From NCBI GenBank assembly GCA_015058295.1, contig SVCP01000007.1:1-54916 (forward strand): 54,916 bases of DNA, written 5' to 3'. Positions 41,812 to 50,009 of this stretch are shown piece after piece. The notes beneath the pieces are model-generated. The model was not told the origin of the DNA, did no database searches, and worked only from the letters and a program-made list of their open reading frames with translations. Each line of letters begins with the position of its first letter. Positions within the stretch are counted from its first letter, which is position 1. This stretch comes from Anaerofustis stercorihominis (lineage in GTDB: Bacteria; Bacillota; Clostridia; Eubacteriales; Anaerofustaceae). The position numbers and the translations under genes are program-made.

Positions 41812-42606
41812 ATGGCAAAAAAGAAAAGAGTCAGATACAGGATCATTCCTAAAGAAAGAAGACGAAATATAAAAAAGACAGGGTCCCAGAAATTAATACT
41901 GGGACTGTTAGTCGTCTTTATTGTATTATCGGCTTTATACATATTCAGCAGAAGTGATTATTTTACGATAGATGAAGTTCATATTGAGGGAAATATAAAA
42001 CTTACACAAGCAGATATAATAAATACAAGCGGAATAAGGCAGGGTGATAATATTTTTTCATACAATACATCTGCTGCAGAAGAGGCGCTGAGTAAACTGA
42101 GTTTTGTTCAGAGTGTGAGTATTGTAAGGGATTACCCGTCGGAAGTATATATATATATTAAAGAGAGAAGCAGTGAAATTGCTTTTCTGAATGGTGGAAT
42201 TTATTATTACCTGGACAGTGACGGAATAATACTGAAAAGTGAAGATACGCTTACAGACTTGAATGTTATACTCGTTTCGTTTGCTTCAGATGCAGAACTT
42301 GGGGAAGTGAATATCGGTACTTCGTTTGACTTTTCTGCAGATGCACGTCTGGGAGTTGTCAAAAGCATATATGATTTTGCTCGTAAAAATGACATTGTCG
42401 ATTATATTTCCGAAATATATGTGTCTGAAAGCGGAGTTAATTATCTGTATACGGTGAAGTCAAATGTAGTGAAATTCTATACATATGCTGCATTTGAGCA
42501 AAACAAGGATTTTATAAAAGAATTTATAATGTATGAGGACAGGCATATTATGGCAGAGGTCGTTGAAGACAGCCGCCCTGTATATAAAGTAATTGAGATA
42601 AAATGA
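41812..42606 (+). CDS. divIB: Cell-division protein DivIB/FtsQ
   Basis: A 264-residue bitopic division protein. It has a very basic cytoplasmic head (K-K-K-R-V-R-Y, K-E-R-R-R-N-I-K-K), one membrane helix at about 28-46, a POTRA domain starting F-T-I-D-E-V-H-I-E-G-N near 51-61, and a beta domain to the end. It forms the septal subcomplex with FtsL and DivIC. A GAGGAT site lies just before the ATG, eight bases after murA. Confidence 0.92.
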   Translation: MAKKKRVRYRIIPKERRRNIKKTGSQKLILGLLVVFIVLSALYIFSRSDYFTIDEVHIEGNIKLTQADIINTSGIRQGDNIFSYNTSAAEEALSKLSFVQSVSIVRDYPSEVYIYIKERSSEIAFLNGGIYYYLDSDGIILKSEDTLTDLNVILVSFASDAELGEVNIGTSFDFSADARLGVVKSIYDFARKNDIVDYISEIYVSESGVNYLYTVKSNVVKFYTYAAFEQNKDFIKEFIMYEDRHIMAEVVEDSRPVYKVIEIK

Positions 42607-42624
42607 TTTTTTCTTAAAAAACAC

Positions 42625-42653
42625 TTGTTATTTTAAGCGTAAAGAATTACAAT
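42625..42653 (+). promoter_or_regulatory. Internal sigma-A promoter of ftsZ
   Basis: TTGTTA at 42625-42630, 17-base spacer, TACAAT at 42648-42653, 29 bases before ftsZ. The 76-base gap is the longest within the second half of the cluster. Confidence 0.7.
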
Positions 42654-42682
42654 AATATAAATGCACAGTTGGAGGATTACAT

Positions 42683-43798
42683 ATGGCATTCGAATTTCTG
42701 ACAGAAGATAATCTTAATGAAGCAGTAATTAAAGTTGTCGGCGTAGGCGGAGCAGGTAACAACGCAGTCAACAGAATGATAGAATCACACATGGAAGGCG
42801 TAGAATTCTATGCTGTAAATACGGATAACCAGGATCTTAACAATTCATTGGCAGAATATAAACTTAAGATCGGTGAAAAGACAACAAAAGGTCTCGGCGC
42901 CGGATCTAATCCCGAAATGGGACAGAAAAGCGCTGAAGAAAATGAAGAACAGATCAGAGAACTTCTTTCCGGAGCTGATCTTGTATTTATTACGGCAGGT
43001 ATGGGCGGTGGCACAGGAACAGGTGCTTCCCATGTAATCGCACGTATTGCAAGAGAGATGGATCTGTTGGTTGTAGGTGTTGTTACAAAGCCGTTCTCAT
43101 ACGAAGGTAAGGTGAGAAGGACAAATGCTGAGCTTGGTATCGAACTTCTCAAACAGCACGTTGATGCATTGGTTGTTATACCGAACGATAAGCTTATGCA
43201 GATGGCTACAGAAACAACAACATTTAAAGAAGCTCTCAAAATGGCCGATGAAGTTCTCCTTAAAGGTGTAAAAGGCATTACAGACCTTATTTCTACATCT
43301 GCATACATCAACCTCGACTTTGCGGATGTCCGTACCATCGTCAAAGATGCAGGACTTGCTCATATGGGTATGGGTGAAGCAAGCGGTAAGGACAAGTTCG
43401 AAGAAGCTGCTGTTCTGGCGATCAAGAGCCCGCTTCTCGAAACAGATATCACAGGAGCAACAGGTGTTCTTATCAATATTACAGGCGGCGAAAACCTTAC
43501 ACTCTTCGGTGTCAGCAAAGTTGCTGAAATCGTACGTGCAGAGGCTCATCCGGATGCAAACATTATCTTTGGTGCATGCATCGATCCGACGATGGAAGAT
43601 GATGTCAAGGTTACTGTTATCGCAACAGGGTTCACCGATGATAAAACAGATATGAGACCGTTGAATACTGCAGCATCTGCACCGAAAACCGCAGCGACAC
43701 GTACAACAAGAACAAATACAGAGAAAACAACAACGGAAAGACCCAAGAACGTATGGGAACTTCCGGAATTTCTGACAAATAACAAGAATAATAAATAA
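42683..43798 (+). CDS. ftsZ: Cell-division GTPase FtsZ
   Basis: The tubulin-like GTPase that forms the Z ring. The 371-residue protein has G-V-G-G-A-G-N-N-A near 20-28, the tubulin signature G-G-G-T-G-T-G at 108-114, the T7-loop N-L-D-F-A-D-V near 210, a Thr-rich linker (about 330-355) and the C-terminal peptide V-W-E-L-P-E-F-L that binds FtsA, SepF or ZapA-type partners. A TTGGAGG site lies before the ATG. Codon use is more C-rich than in neighbours, as expected of a highly expressed gene. No ftsA gene precedes it. Confidence 0.97.
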   Translation: MAFEFLTEDNLNEAVIKVVGVGGAGNNAVNRMIESHMEGVEFYAVNTDNQDLNNSLAEYKLKIGEKTTKGLGAGSNPEMGQKSAEENEEQIRELLSGADLVFITAGMGGGTGTGASHVIARIAREMDLLVVGVVTKPFSYEGKVRRTNAELGIELLKQHVDALVVIPNDKLMQMATETTTFKEALKMADEVLLKGVKGITDLISTSAYINLDFADVRTIVKDAGLAHMGMGEASGKDKFEEAAVLAIKSPLLETDITGATGVLINITGGENLTLFGVSKVAEIVRAEAHPDANIIFGACIDPTMEDDVKVTVIATGFTDDKTDMRPLNTAASAPKTAATRTTRTNTEKTTTERPKNVWELPEFLTNNKNNK

Positions 43799-43810
43799 AT
43801 CCGACAATTA

Positions 43811-43852
43811 AAACACCTCTATGCAACATGCACAGAGGTGTTTGTTTTTTTA
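43811..43852. terminator. Bidirectional terminator of the dcw operon and rsmI
   Basis: AAACACCTCT (43811-43820) and AGAGGTGTTT (43834-43843) form a 10-pair stem extended internally by TGCA pairs, then G and seven T; the A-run on the left serves the minus strand. Confidence 0.92.
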
Positions 43853-44674
43853 CTTTTTCATAAATCTGTCGTAAAGCTCTCTTTTTGGGATCCCTGTCTG
43901 TGCGGACAGTAACTTTAAGGCATCATTTGCTTTCATCTGCTTCGACAGTTCATTGAATTGGGCCTTTATGTCTTCATCGCTCAGGGAAGGAGTTTCTTCA
44001 CTTCCGCCATCAATGATGAGTACGTATTCGCCTTTTATATCTTCAGGCAGCATATCCATTATCTCCCTCGCAGAGCCTCTGAGAGTCTGTTCATGGAGCT
44101 TTGTAAGTTCTTTCGAAAGAGATAACGCCCTGTCAGGTAAAAGGTCGTTTACGTCCTCCAGAACGTCTGTGAGCTCATGAGGTGAAACGTAATATACACT
44201 CATAAACGGATATTTTCCGTTCTGTGTAAGTATCTCTTTTCTCTTGTTTCTTTTTTTCGGAAGAAAACCGTTGAAGAAAAATCTGTCTGTATCAAATCCG
44301 GACATTATTACAGAACTGAGTATTGCGCTTGCTCCGGGGATGACATAAAAGTCTATATTATTCTCAATTAGCTCTTTTACAAGGATATTTCCCGGATCAG
44401 AGATCAATGGTGTTCCGGCATCGGAGATCAGCGCTGCGTTTTGCCCATCAAGCAGTTTTGATATGATAAATTCACAGCTTTTGGCTTCATTAAATTTGTG
44501 GTAAGAATAAAGAGGCTTTTTTATTTCATAATAATTCAACAAAACAGCTGAATGTCTTGTATCTTCACACAATATAAAATCCACTTCTTTTAGTACTTCC
44601 AATGCTCTCAACGTTATATCCTTAAGGTTTCCGATAGGTGTAGCCACTATGAATAAATTTCCACTGTTATGCAC
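43850..44674 (-). CDS. rsmI: 16S rRNA (cytidine(1402)-2'-O)-methyltransferase RsmI
   Basis: It 2'-O-methylates C1402 of 16S rRNA, the nucleotide also modified by RsmH. I choose a GTG start at 44674: GGGAGG lies six bases before it, and the family N-terminus G-x-L-(F/Y)-I-V-A-T-P-I-G-N-L-x-D-I-T follows at once. The longer ATG frame would add 15 atypical residues. The 274-residue SAM-dependent tetrapyrrole-methylase-fold protein has C-E-D-T-R, L-I-S-D-A-G-T-P-L-I-S-D-P-G and the G-F-L-P-K-K motif. It is separated from udk by a hairpin. Confidence 0.94.
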   Translation of the reverse strand: MHNSGNLFIVATPIGNLKDITLRALEVLKEVDFILCEDTRHSAVLLNYYEIKKPLYSYHKFNEAKSCEFIISKLLDGQNAALISDAGTPLISDPGNILVKELIENNIDFYVIPGASAILSSVIMSGFDTDRFFFNGFLPKKRNKRKEILTQNGKYPFMSVYYVSPHELTDVLEDVNDLLPDRALSLSKELTKLHEQTLRGSAREIMDMLPEDIKGEYVLIIDGGSEETPSLSDEDIKAQFNELSKQMKANDALKLLSAQTGIPKRELYDRFMKK

Positions 44675-44814
44675 GATCTTCCTCCCGTATAGTTTTATAT
44701 AAGACAGAAATTTTACCATATGAAACTCTGACTCCTGAGTTTCTTTCCTGTGTAAACAAGATATATGTCATTCTAACACAAACTTTCACATTTGGCAAAC
44801 GTATAAAATGATAA

Positions 44815-44842
44815 GACCACCGGACATTATATTCCGACGGCC
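44815..44842 (-). terminator. Probable terminator after udk
   Basis: Arms GACCACCGGA and TCCGACGGCC pair over ten positions with several G-T pairs on the minus strand transcript, followed there by TTATCATTTTATA. Confidence 0.6.
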
Positions 44843-44848
44843 TTTGAC

Positions 44849-45469
44849 TCAGTCATTGTTTAATATGTAATATATTCTGTGATAAAGCATAGAAAGTGCA
44901 ACCTGATTGTGGCCGCCTTCGGGGATTATGATATCCGCAAACTTCTTGCTTGGTTCCACAAACTGCTCATGCATAGGTTTTACTGTATTTATGTATTGCT
45001 GGGTCACTGACTGAAGGTCTCTTCCTCTTTCGCCGACATCCCTCAGAATCCTTCTTATTATTCTTACATCGCTGTCAGTGTCCACATATATTTTCATATC
45101 CATGAGATCTCTGAGTTCCTTGTTTTCAAAAATAAGGATACCGTCAAGGAGAATTACTTTTTTAGATTTTACAAGCACTGTTTCACTTGTTCTCGTATGC
45201 TCCACATATGAGTAAACAGGGGAGTATATATCATTTCCTGCAAGAAGCTCATTCAGATGCGTGAGAAGGAGATCAGTATCAAATGCATTGGGATGATCGT
45301 AATTCGTCTTTACTCTGTCTTCCATTGACAGATGCGTCTGATCCTTGTAATAACTGTCGTGGCTGATAATACTCACATCATCTTTAAATTTTTCGTAAAT
45401 ATTTTTTGTCAGTGTTGTTTTTCCGCTGCCTGAACCGCCTGCGATGCCTATAATTACGGGTTTGTCCAT
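44849..45469 (-). CDS. udk: Uridine kinase
   Basis: It phosphorylates uridine and cytidine for pyrimidine salvage in the cytosol. The 206-residue protein has Walker A G-I-A-G-G-S-G-S-G-K-T-T at 8-19, the H-D-S-Y-Y-K-D motif near 38-44, Y-D-H-P-N-A-F-D near 57-64, and the D-x-R-I-I-R-R-I-x-R-D lid region near 133-143, which is standard for the Udk family. An AGAGGAC site precedes the ATG, 28 bases after the L-serine dehydratase stop, so they are probably co-transcribed. Confidence 0.93.
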   Translation of the reverse strand: MDKPVIIGIAGGSGSGKTTLTKNIYEKFKDDVSIISHDSYYKDQTHLSMEDRVKTNYDHPNAFDTDLLLTHLNELLAGNDIYSPVYSYVEHTRTSETVLVKSKKVILLDGILIFENKELRDLMDMKIYVDTDSDVRIIRRILRDVGERGRDLQSVTQQYINTVKPMHEQFVEPSKKFADIIIPEGGHNQVALSMLYHRIYYILNND

Positions 45470-45497
45470 TTTTTAGTCCTCTTAAGTTATAAAGATT

Positions 45498-46703
45498 TTA
45501 TTCTCTTGTGTAAAGCTTTGCAAGTCCGCCTTCGGATGTTTCTCTGTAAATGTGATGAAGGTCTCTGCCGGTTTCGTACATTGCCTCAACAACCATATCA
45601 AAGCTGATCTTTCGTGTCGTCGTCAAAAAGTTTGCCAGAGATACTGCATTTATCGCCCTCATTGCCGCAACAGCATTTCTTTCGATACATGGTATCTGCA
45701 CAAGTCCGTAGATCGGATCGCATGTAAGGCCGAGATGGTGTTCCATAGCAACTTCCGCTGCATATTCTATCTGATCTATCCCCATTTCATGCAGTTCTGC
45801 AAGGGCCGCAGCTGCCATTGAGCATGCTGAGCCTATTTCTGCCTGACAGCCACACTCGGCACCGCTGATAGAGGCATTTGTTTTTATGAGATTTCCCACA
45901 AGTCCGCCTACAGCAAGTGCATTGATCACTTCATCATCGGTGAATCCTTTTTTCTGTTGCATATATTTCAGTGCTGCGGGAATTACTCCGCAGGAACCAC
46001 AGGTAGGTGCCGTTACGATAATTCCTCCTGCAGCATTCTGTTCGGACACTGCATATGCATACGCACATACCATACGGTTTTCTTTTGTAGAATCAGATTC
46101 ATCAATATGACGTGCATTAAACAGGAACTGTGCTTTTCTCGCAACGTGAAGGCCTCCCGGAAGTTCCCCATCTTCGGATAGTCCCTCATCTATACTCTGT
46201 TTCATCGCTCTCCATACCTCATGCAGATAATCTTTTATGCCTTCATCTTCATACATAAAGACATAGTCACTTATTCTCATATTGTTATGTTTGCAGTATG
46301 ATGCGATCTCAGTATATGTGTCCAGCGGATAAATATCTTCTGAGGCAGAAGCTGTCTCTCCCTTTATTTCTGTAGATCCTCCGCCTACAGAATATACTCT
46401 CCTGCTGTCGGTGACTGTTCCGTCTGATACAGCAAATATATCCATTGTATTCGGATGATCGTTCTCTGAAAGTTCATCGTCTGAAAATACTATTTCGACA
46501 TTTTTCGGGGCAAAAGCTTCTCTGACAGCTTCATCAGTCATGTGTCCTTTTCCTGTTTTTGAAAGAGATCCATAAAGTATAACTTTGTACGAATCACAAT
46601 CCGGGTTGTCTGCTCTGAATTTAAGGCATGCATTGAACGGCCCCATTGTGTGTGAGCTTGAAGGACCTTTGCCTATTTTGTATAATTCTCGTAATGATTT
46701 CAT
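45498..46703 (-). CDS. sdaA: L-serine ammonia-lyase (iron-sulfur L-serine dehydratase)
   Basis: It deaminates L-serine to pyruvate and ammonia with a [4Fe-4S] cluster. I choose the ATG at 46703, after GCGGAGA; a longer frame would add 57 residues with no family match and would include the promoter. The 401-residue chain carries both the beta-type N-terminal part (G-P-S-S-S-H-T-M-G-P near 13-22) and the alpha-type part with cluster cysteines (C-G-S-C-G near 240, G-C-Q-A and S-A-C-S-M near 290-300), so it is the single-chain type. It fits energy gain from amino acids, like the arginine operon. Confidence 0.94.
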   Translation of the reverse strand: MKSLRELYKIGKGPSSSHTMGPFNACLKFRADNPDCDSYKVILYGSLSKTGKGHMTDEAVREAFAPKNVEIVFSDDELSENDHPNTMDIFAVSDGTVTDSRRVYSVGGGSTEIKGETASASEDIYPLDTYTEIASYCKHNNMRISDYVFMYEDEGIKDYLHEVWRAMKQSIDEGLSEDGELPGGLHVARKAQFLFNARHIDESDSTKENRMVCAYAYAVSEQNAAGGIIVTAPTCGSCGVIPAALKYMQQKKGFTDDEVINALAVGGLVGNLIKTNASISGAECGCQAEIGSACSMAAAALAELHEMGIDQIEYAAEVAMEHHLGLTCDPIYGLVQIPCIERNAVAAMRAINAVSLANFLTTTRKISFDMVVEAMYETGRDLHHIYRETSEGGLAKLYTRE

Positions 46704-46743
46704 TGATATTCTCCGCTGAGTATTGCTGTTATTTTTCAAATTA

Positions 46744-46772
46744 ATTATATTATCTGTCATCAGCTTTGTCAA
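46744..46772 (-). promoter_or_regulatory. Sigma-A promoter of sdaA-udk
   Basis: On the minus strand TTGACA (plus 46767-46772), 17-base spacer, TATAAT (plus 46744-46749): a near-perfect consensus, 40 bases before the sdaA start. Confidence 0.85.
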
Positions 46773-46826
46773 CTCGGAAAAACGAAGGGGATTTATCAAA
46801 TACTCATAGGTTTGCTTATAAAAATA

Positions 46827-46855
46827 TTGAAAAAAAATGACAGCTGTGGTATTAT
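46827..46855 (+). promoter_or_regulatory. Sigma-A promoter of the Ig-like surface protein gene
   Basis: TTGAAA at 46827-46832, 17-base spacer, TATTAT at 46850-46855, 60 bases before the start codon. Confidence 0.65.
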
Positions 46856-46915
46856 CATTAGGACTTTTCAGCAAATATATGAAACAGTACAGAATTTAAG
46901 ATCAGAGGTCTATAT

Positions 46916-48979
46916 ATGAAAAGAAGATTGATGTGCATATTATTGGCACTTATGCTTATTATCAGTATGCCGTTTGTCGCGTTTGCGTCCGAATCAGATG
47001 ATACGGGCTCATCCGGTGATGTTATTATTGATGATGAGACTGAAAATGAAGGTGGGGACGTCGACATCTCTGATGACGGAGGAAATGATAATCCGGACGG
47101 TAGTGAAAGTGATATTCAGGGAGACGATGAAGAAGTCTCTACTCCTGGTGATGGCGATTCGGATAATGATAAAAATACCGGAGAGGATACCATCAAAAAG
47201 GTAAAGATTATTAGTATAAGTGACAATCAGACAGTGTATGTGGGAGAAACCGCTACTTTTACAGTCGAAGCAACAGGTGATGATTTGCATTACACATGGG
47301 AAATGAAGCTTACGGGATCTACATATAAGGCTGTAGGTAGCTCTGCATCATATTCTGTTAATGTAGACAGCGATAAATATGACGGGGCGGAAATTCGGTG
47401 TATAGTATCCAATACAGTTAGTTCTGAGACTACGTCGGCTATGACAATTACAGTAAAGGAAGACGCGGAAGAGATAAAAATCACAACACACCCTAAATCT
47501 GTTTCCGTTGAAAGCGGAAAGGATTTTACTCTTTCTGCAGAGGGTGAATCAAACAAAGGAAGCGTAACTTATTCATGGTCATATCAGAAAAATGGCGAAT
47601 CTCAGTGGAGAATCCCCAGTGAAAGCAGTTCAAAGACCAATAAATTGACTATGACTGCAGATCCTTCGCTCAATGGCGCTGTTTTTCGTTGTAAAATTAC
47701 AGGGACTGATGATGATGTATTTGTATATACGAAAAATGCTACAATCAGTGTATCAATGTCTATAGTAATCCTTGAACAGCCCGGTCCGAAAATTGTAGCT
47801 CAGGAAGGTCAGCCTCTTAATCTTGTTGTTACGGCAGGCGGAGAGAACATATCTTATTATTGGTCATATAAAGATCCAAAAGCAACAGATTGGATTCTTA
47901 CCGGTGTGAAAAGCAATTCAATCACTATTGATGAGGTTACTGCCGCTATGGACGGCAGAGCTTATCGTTGTAAAGTGTATAACAGTGCCGGGGAAGTATA
48001 TACGGATGAGATTAAAATTTCGGTACTTTCAGCGGCTCCGAGGATTATTTCTCAGTCGGACGTTGTTCAGTTCGTGACTGTTGGTGATGCATTAAGTCTT
48101 TTTGTAAAAGCGGAAGGGAAAGATCTGAAGTATGAATGGGAATATATGCTTTCAGACAGTAATAAGTGGGTGTCAACAAAAATAAAGCGAAGTGAATTTG
48201 CTGAAGAAATTGACGATATGTTTTACAACGGTGCACAGTTCCGTTGCAAAATTACTAATGAAGGTGGTGAAACACTCTCTCAGGTAATCTCTGTAACAGT
48301 TTCGGAAGCCCCGATTACGCCATGTGAAGATGGCGCGCATGTATTCACATTATGGAATGTATTGTCTCCTGCAACCGATAAAATAAGTGGACTTGCTGAA
48401 AGAACATGCGATATATGCGGATTCTCCGAAAATAATGAGATTCCTGCAGGCACGGCTGCTGATGCTGACTTAGAGCTTTTGTTCTCCGGTGAAATTATTC
48501 CTTCTGATGAGGATAATGATGTCAATGACGGTGGGGGGATTGATCCCGCAATGCTGATTGTTGCGGTAATGGTTCTTTGTGCAGCAGGTATTGTAATTAT
48601 TCTTGTACTCAAAAAGAAAAACAGTGAGTCAGGCTTTTTTGATGACGATGAGGAGGAGGATGCTCCTGATATTGATGATGTATCCTCTGAGGAACTTTCT
48701 TCTGATACAAATGAATTTGTTTTTCCGGGATCAACTGAGTTTACTGAAGGAAATTCAGTTGACGGAGAATCGCAGGCTGATAAAGATGATGAAATGATGA
48801 CAAAGGTTATTCCCGAAATCGCAAGAACCGAATTTGATGATGTTTCTGATTTTGAAAGTACAAACGCAGAAGTAGCAGAGGATATAGATGATTGTGAATC
48901 GATAACAACTGTTATTCCTGTATCTGAAATTGAGAAAATGATTTCGGAAGCCGATAACGATTCTTTATCTGAAGAATAA
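46916..48979 (+). CDS. Membrane-anchored surface protein with Ig-like domains and acidic regions
   Basis: I recognise the architecture but not a named family. The 687-residue protein has a signal peptide (cleavage near V-A-F-A at 21-24), a very acidic Asp/Glu/Gly/Ser linker to about residue 93, then four Ig-like modules of 85-100 residues (about 95-178, 178-277, 280-364, 367-465). Each module has a Y-x-W-x-Y/Y-x-W-E core strand and ends G-A-x-(F/I)-R-C-(K/I)-(I/V). A cysteine module follows (about 470-515; C-E-D-G-A-H and R-T-C-D-I-C-G), of the kind often repeated in clostridial surface proteins. One membrane helix lies at about 543-566, and an unusually long, very acidic cytoplasmic tail of some 120 residues follows. 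It has its own promoter and terminator. Adhesion or sensing is possible. Confidence 0.8.
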   Translation: MKRRLMCILLALMLIISMPFVAFASESDDTGSSGDVIIDDETENEGGDVDISDDGGNDNPDGSESDIQGDDEEVSTPGDGDSDNDKNTGEDTIKKVKIISISDNQTVYVGETATFTVEATGDDLHYTWEMKLTGSTYKAVGSSASYSVNVDSDKYDGAEIRCIVSNTVSSETTSAMTITVKEDAEEIKITTHPKSVSVESGKDFTLSAEGESNKGSVTYSWSYQKNGESQWRIPSESSSKTNKLTMTADPSLNGAVFRCKITGTDDDVFVYTKNATISVSMSIVILEQPGPKIVAQEGQPLNLVVTAGGENISYYWSYKDPKATDWILTGVKSNSITIDEVTAAMDGRAYRCKVYNSAGEVYTDEIKISVLSAAPRIISQSDVVQFVTVGDALSLFVKAEGKDLKYEWEYMLSDSNKWVSTKIKRSEFAEEIDDMFYNGAQFRCKITNEGGETLSQVISVTVSEAPITPCEDGAHVFTLWNVLSPATDKISGLAERTCDICGFSENNEIPAGTAADADLELLFSGEIIPSDEDNDVNDGGGIDPAMLIVAVMVLCAAGIVIILVLKKKNSESGFFDDDEEEDAPDIDDVSSEELSSDTNEFVFPGSTEFTEGNSVDGESQADKDDEMMTKVIPEIARTEFDDVSDFESTNAEVAEDIDDCESITTVIPVSEIEKMISEADNDSLSEE

Positions 48980-48998
48980 TATGTGAAATAATTAAAAA

Positions 48999-49032
48999 CA
49001 GCTCATCGTAACTTGCGATGAGCTGCTTTTTT
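48999..49032. terminator. Bidirectional terminator
   Basis: CAGCTCATCG and CGATGAGCTG around TAACTTG, followed by C and six T on the plus strand, with AAAAA on the left for the minus strand. Confidence 0.92.
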
Positions 49033-49041
49033 ATCTCACAT

Positions 49042-49893
49042 TCAGTATATGCAGTTCTGCAACACCCATGATTCTCCCATTTTCTTTTCTCCGACATATT
49101 CAAACTTTATAGTCAGTATGCCGCAGTCCGCAGAAATTATTTTTCCTTCTCCCCATATTTTGTGGATGACGATATCCCCTGCGGAAAGTGATTTTTTAGT
49201 TTCTTCAGAAGTAAACTCCTGCATATTCTGGCGAAGAGGTTCTTTGGGAGTTTCTCCGAACATTTCTATGAACATGTCAGGATCCTTGACCTTGTCAATA
49301 AGACCGAGTTTTGATAACGAGAGAAAAACCGCCGCTGCTCTTGCCTGACAATTTATACTCTTCTGAGGATTGAATTCTATGTCAGTAAAAGCATCATACT
49401 CAAACAATGTTTTTGCAATGTCGTCATTTTCAAGCAGTGCGTTCATATATATGTAATCATAAAACATATTTACCGGTTCTGCGGGAAAGTCTTTGCCATC
49501 AAATACAAATTTTATGATTTTACCGCTGCTTTTCAACCGTTCATCGGTTTTCGCTTCTTTTGGGGAGACATTAAGCAGGTCTGTGTACGGGCCACCATTC
49601 TCAAATACTTTTCCTGCCTGATAGATATTTTCCACGCAAATACTCTTTCCGAGTGACGGTACATATTTTTTCATGTTAAATGCACTAAGCAGATCGCCGT
49701 TTTTTTGCATCGATTTGCTCGATATTTCCAGTACCTTCATTTCGGGAACCACCCTATGAAAAGCTTCGTGTATCGCAGTGATATTTTTCTTCTTTTGTGA
49801 CGGAGCCATTCCTGAATTGTAAATAAAATCAACATTACATACAGTAAAATACGGGGCTTTCTCGTTGGTAATGAAAACAGGTCTTCTTGCCAT
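49042..49893 (-). CDS. NADAR-like domain protein (DarT1-associated antitoxin-type family)
   Basis: A 283-residue cytosolic protein. The ATG at 49893 follows AGAGAGGTG; an in-frame GTG upstream lies inside that site. The start R-R-P-V-F-I-T and the central part V-E-N-I-Y-Q-A-G-K-V-F-E-N-G-G-P-Y, S-P-K-E-A-K-T-D-E-R-L and Y-D-A-F-T-D-I-E-F-N-P-Q-K-S-I-N-C-Q-A-R-A-A resemble proteins annotated as DarT1-associated NADAR antitoxins. NADAR proteins remove ADP-ribose, in known cases from guanine bases modified by DarT1. A C-terminal region (about 240-283; G-D-I-V-I-H-K-I-W-G-E-G-K-I-I) looks like a small SH3-like or CarD-like barrel. No DarT gene is adjacent. Recalled by pattern, not by search, so moderate confidence. 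Confidence 0.68.
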   Translation of the reverse strand: MARRPVFITNEKAPYFTVCNVDFIYNSGMAPSQKKKNITAIHEAFHRVVPEMKVLEISSKSMQKNGDLLSAFNMKKYVPSLGKSICVENIYQAGKVFENGGPYTDLLNVSPKEAKTDERLKSSGKIIKFVFDGKDFPAEPVNMFYDYIYMNALLENDDIAKTLFEYDAFTDIEFNPQKSINCQARAAAVFLSLSKLGLIDKVKDPDMFIEMFGETPKEPLRQNMQEFTSEETKKSLSAGDIVIHKIWGEGKIISADCGILTIKFEYVGEKKMGESWVLQNCIY

Positions 49894-49933
49894 AAAATTC
49901 ACCTCTCTTTATTTAAAAATTTGTCGGAAGGCT

Positions 49934-49962
49934 ATAATATAACTTTTGTATAATAATGTCAA
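49934..49962 (-). promoter_or_regulatory. Sigma-A promoter of the NADAR-like gene
   Basis: On the minus strand TTGACA (plus 49957-49962), 17-base spacer, TATTAT (plus 49934-49939), 40 bases before the start. The gene is therefore an independent unit. Confidence 0.78.
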
Positions 49963-49977
49963 GAAAAAAGTATATAT

Positions 49978-50009
49978 AAAATAAAAGAACAGGAATTTAA
50001 CTCCTGTTC
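49978..50009 (-). terminator. Terminator of the DUF308-like membrane protein gene
   Basis: Perfect arms GAACAGGA (49987-49994) and TCCTGTTC (50002-50009); on the minus strand the stem is followed by TTTTATTTTAT. The TAA stop lies in the loop, so the last codons are part of the stem. Confidence 0.85.

Noticed and set aside
43097-43807. 236-codon open frame on the minus strand
   Set aside because: Antisense to ftsZ; very Cys-rich with no domain.
46704-46874. Longer L-serine dehydratase start
   Set aside because: It would run through the near-consensus promoter at 46744-46772 and add 57 non-family residues.
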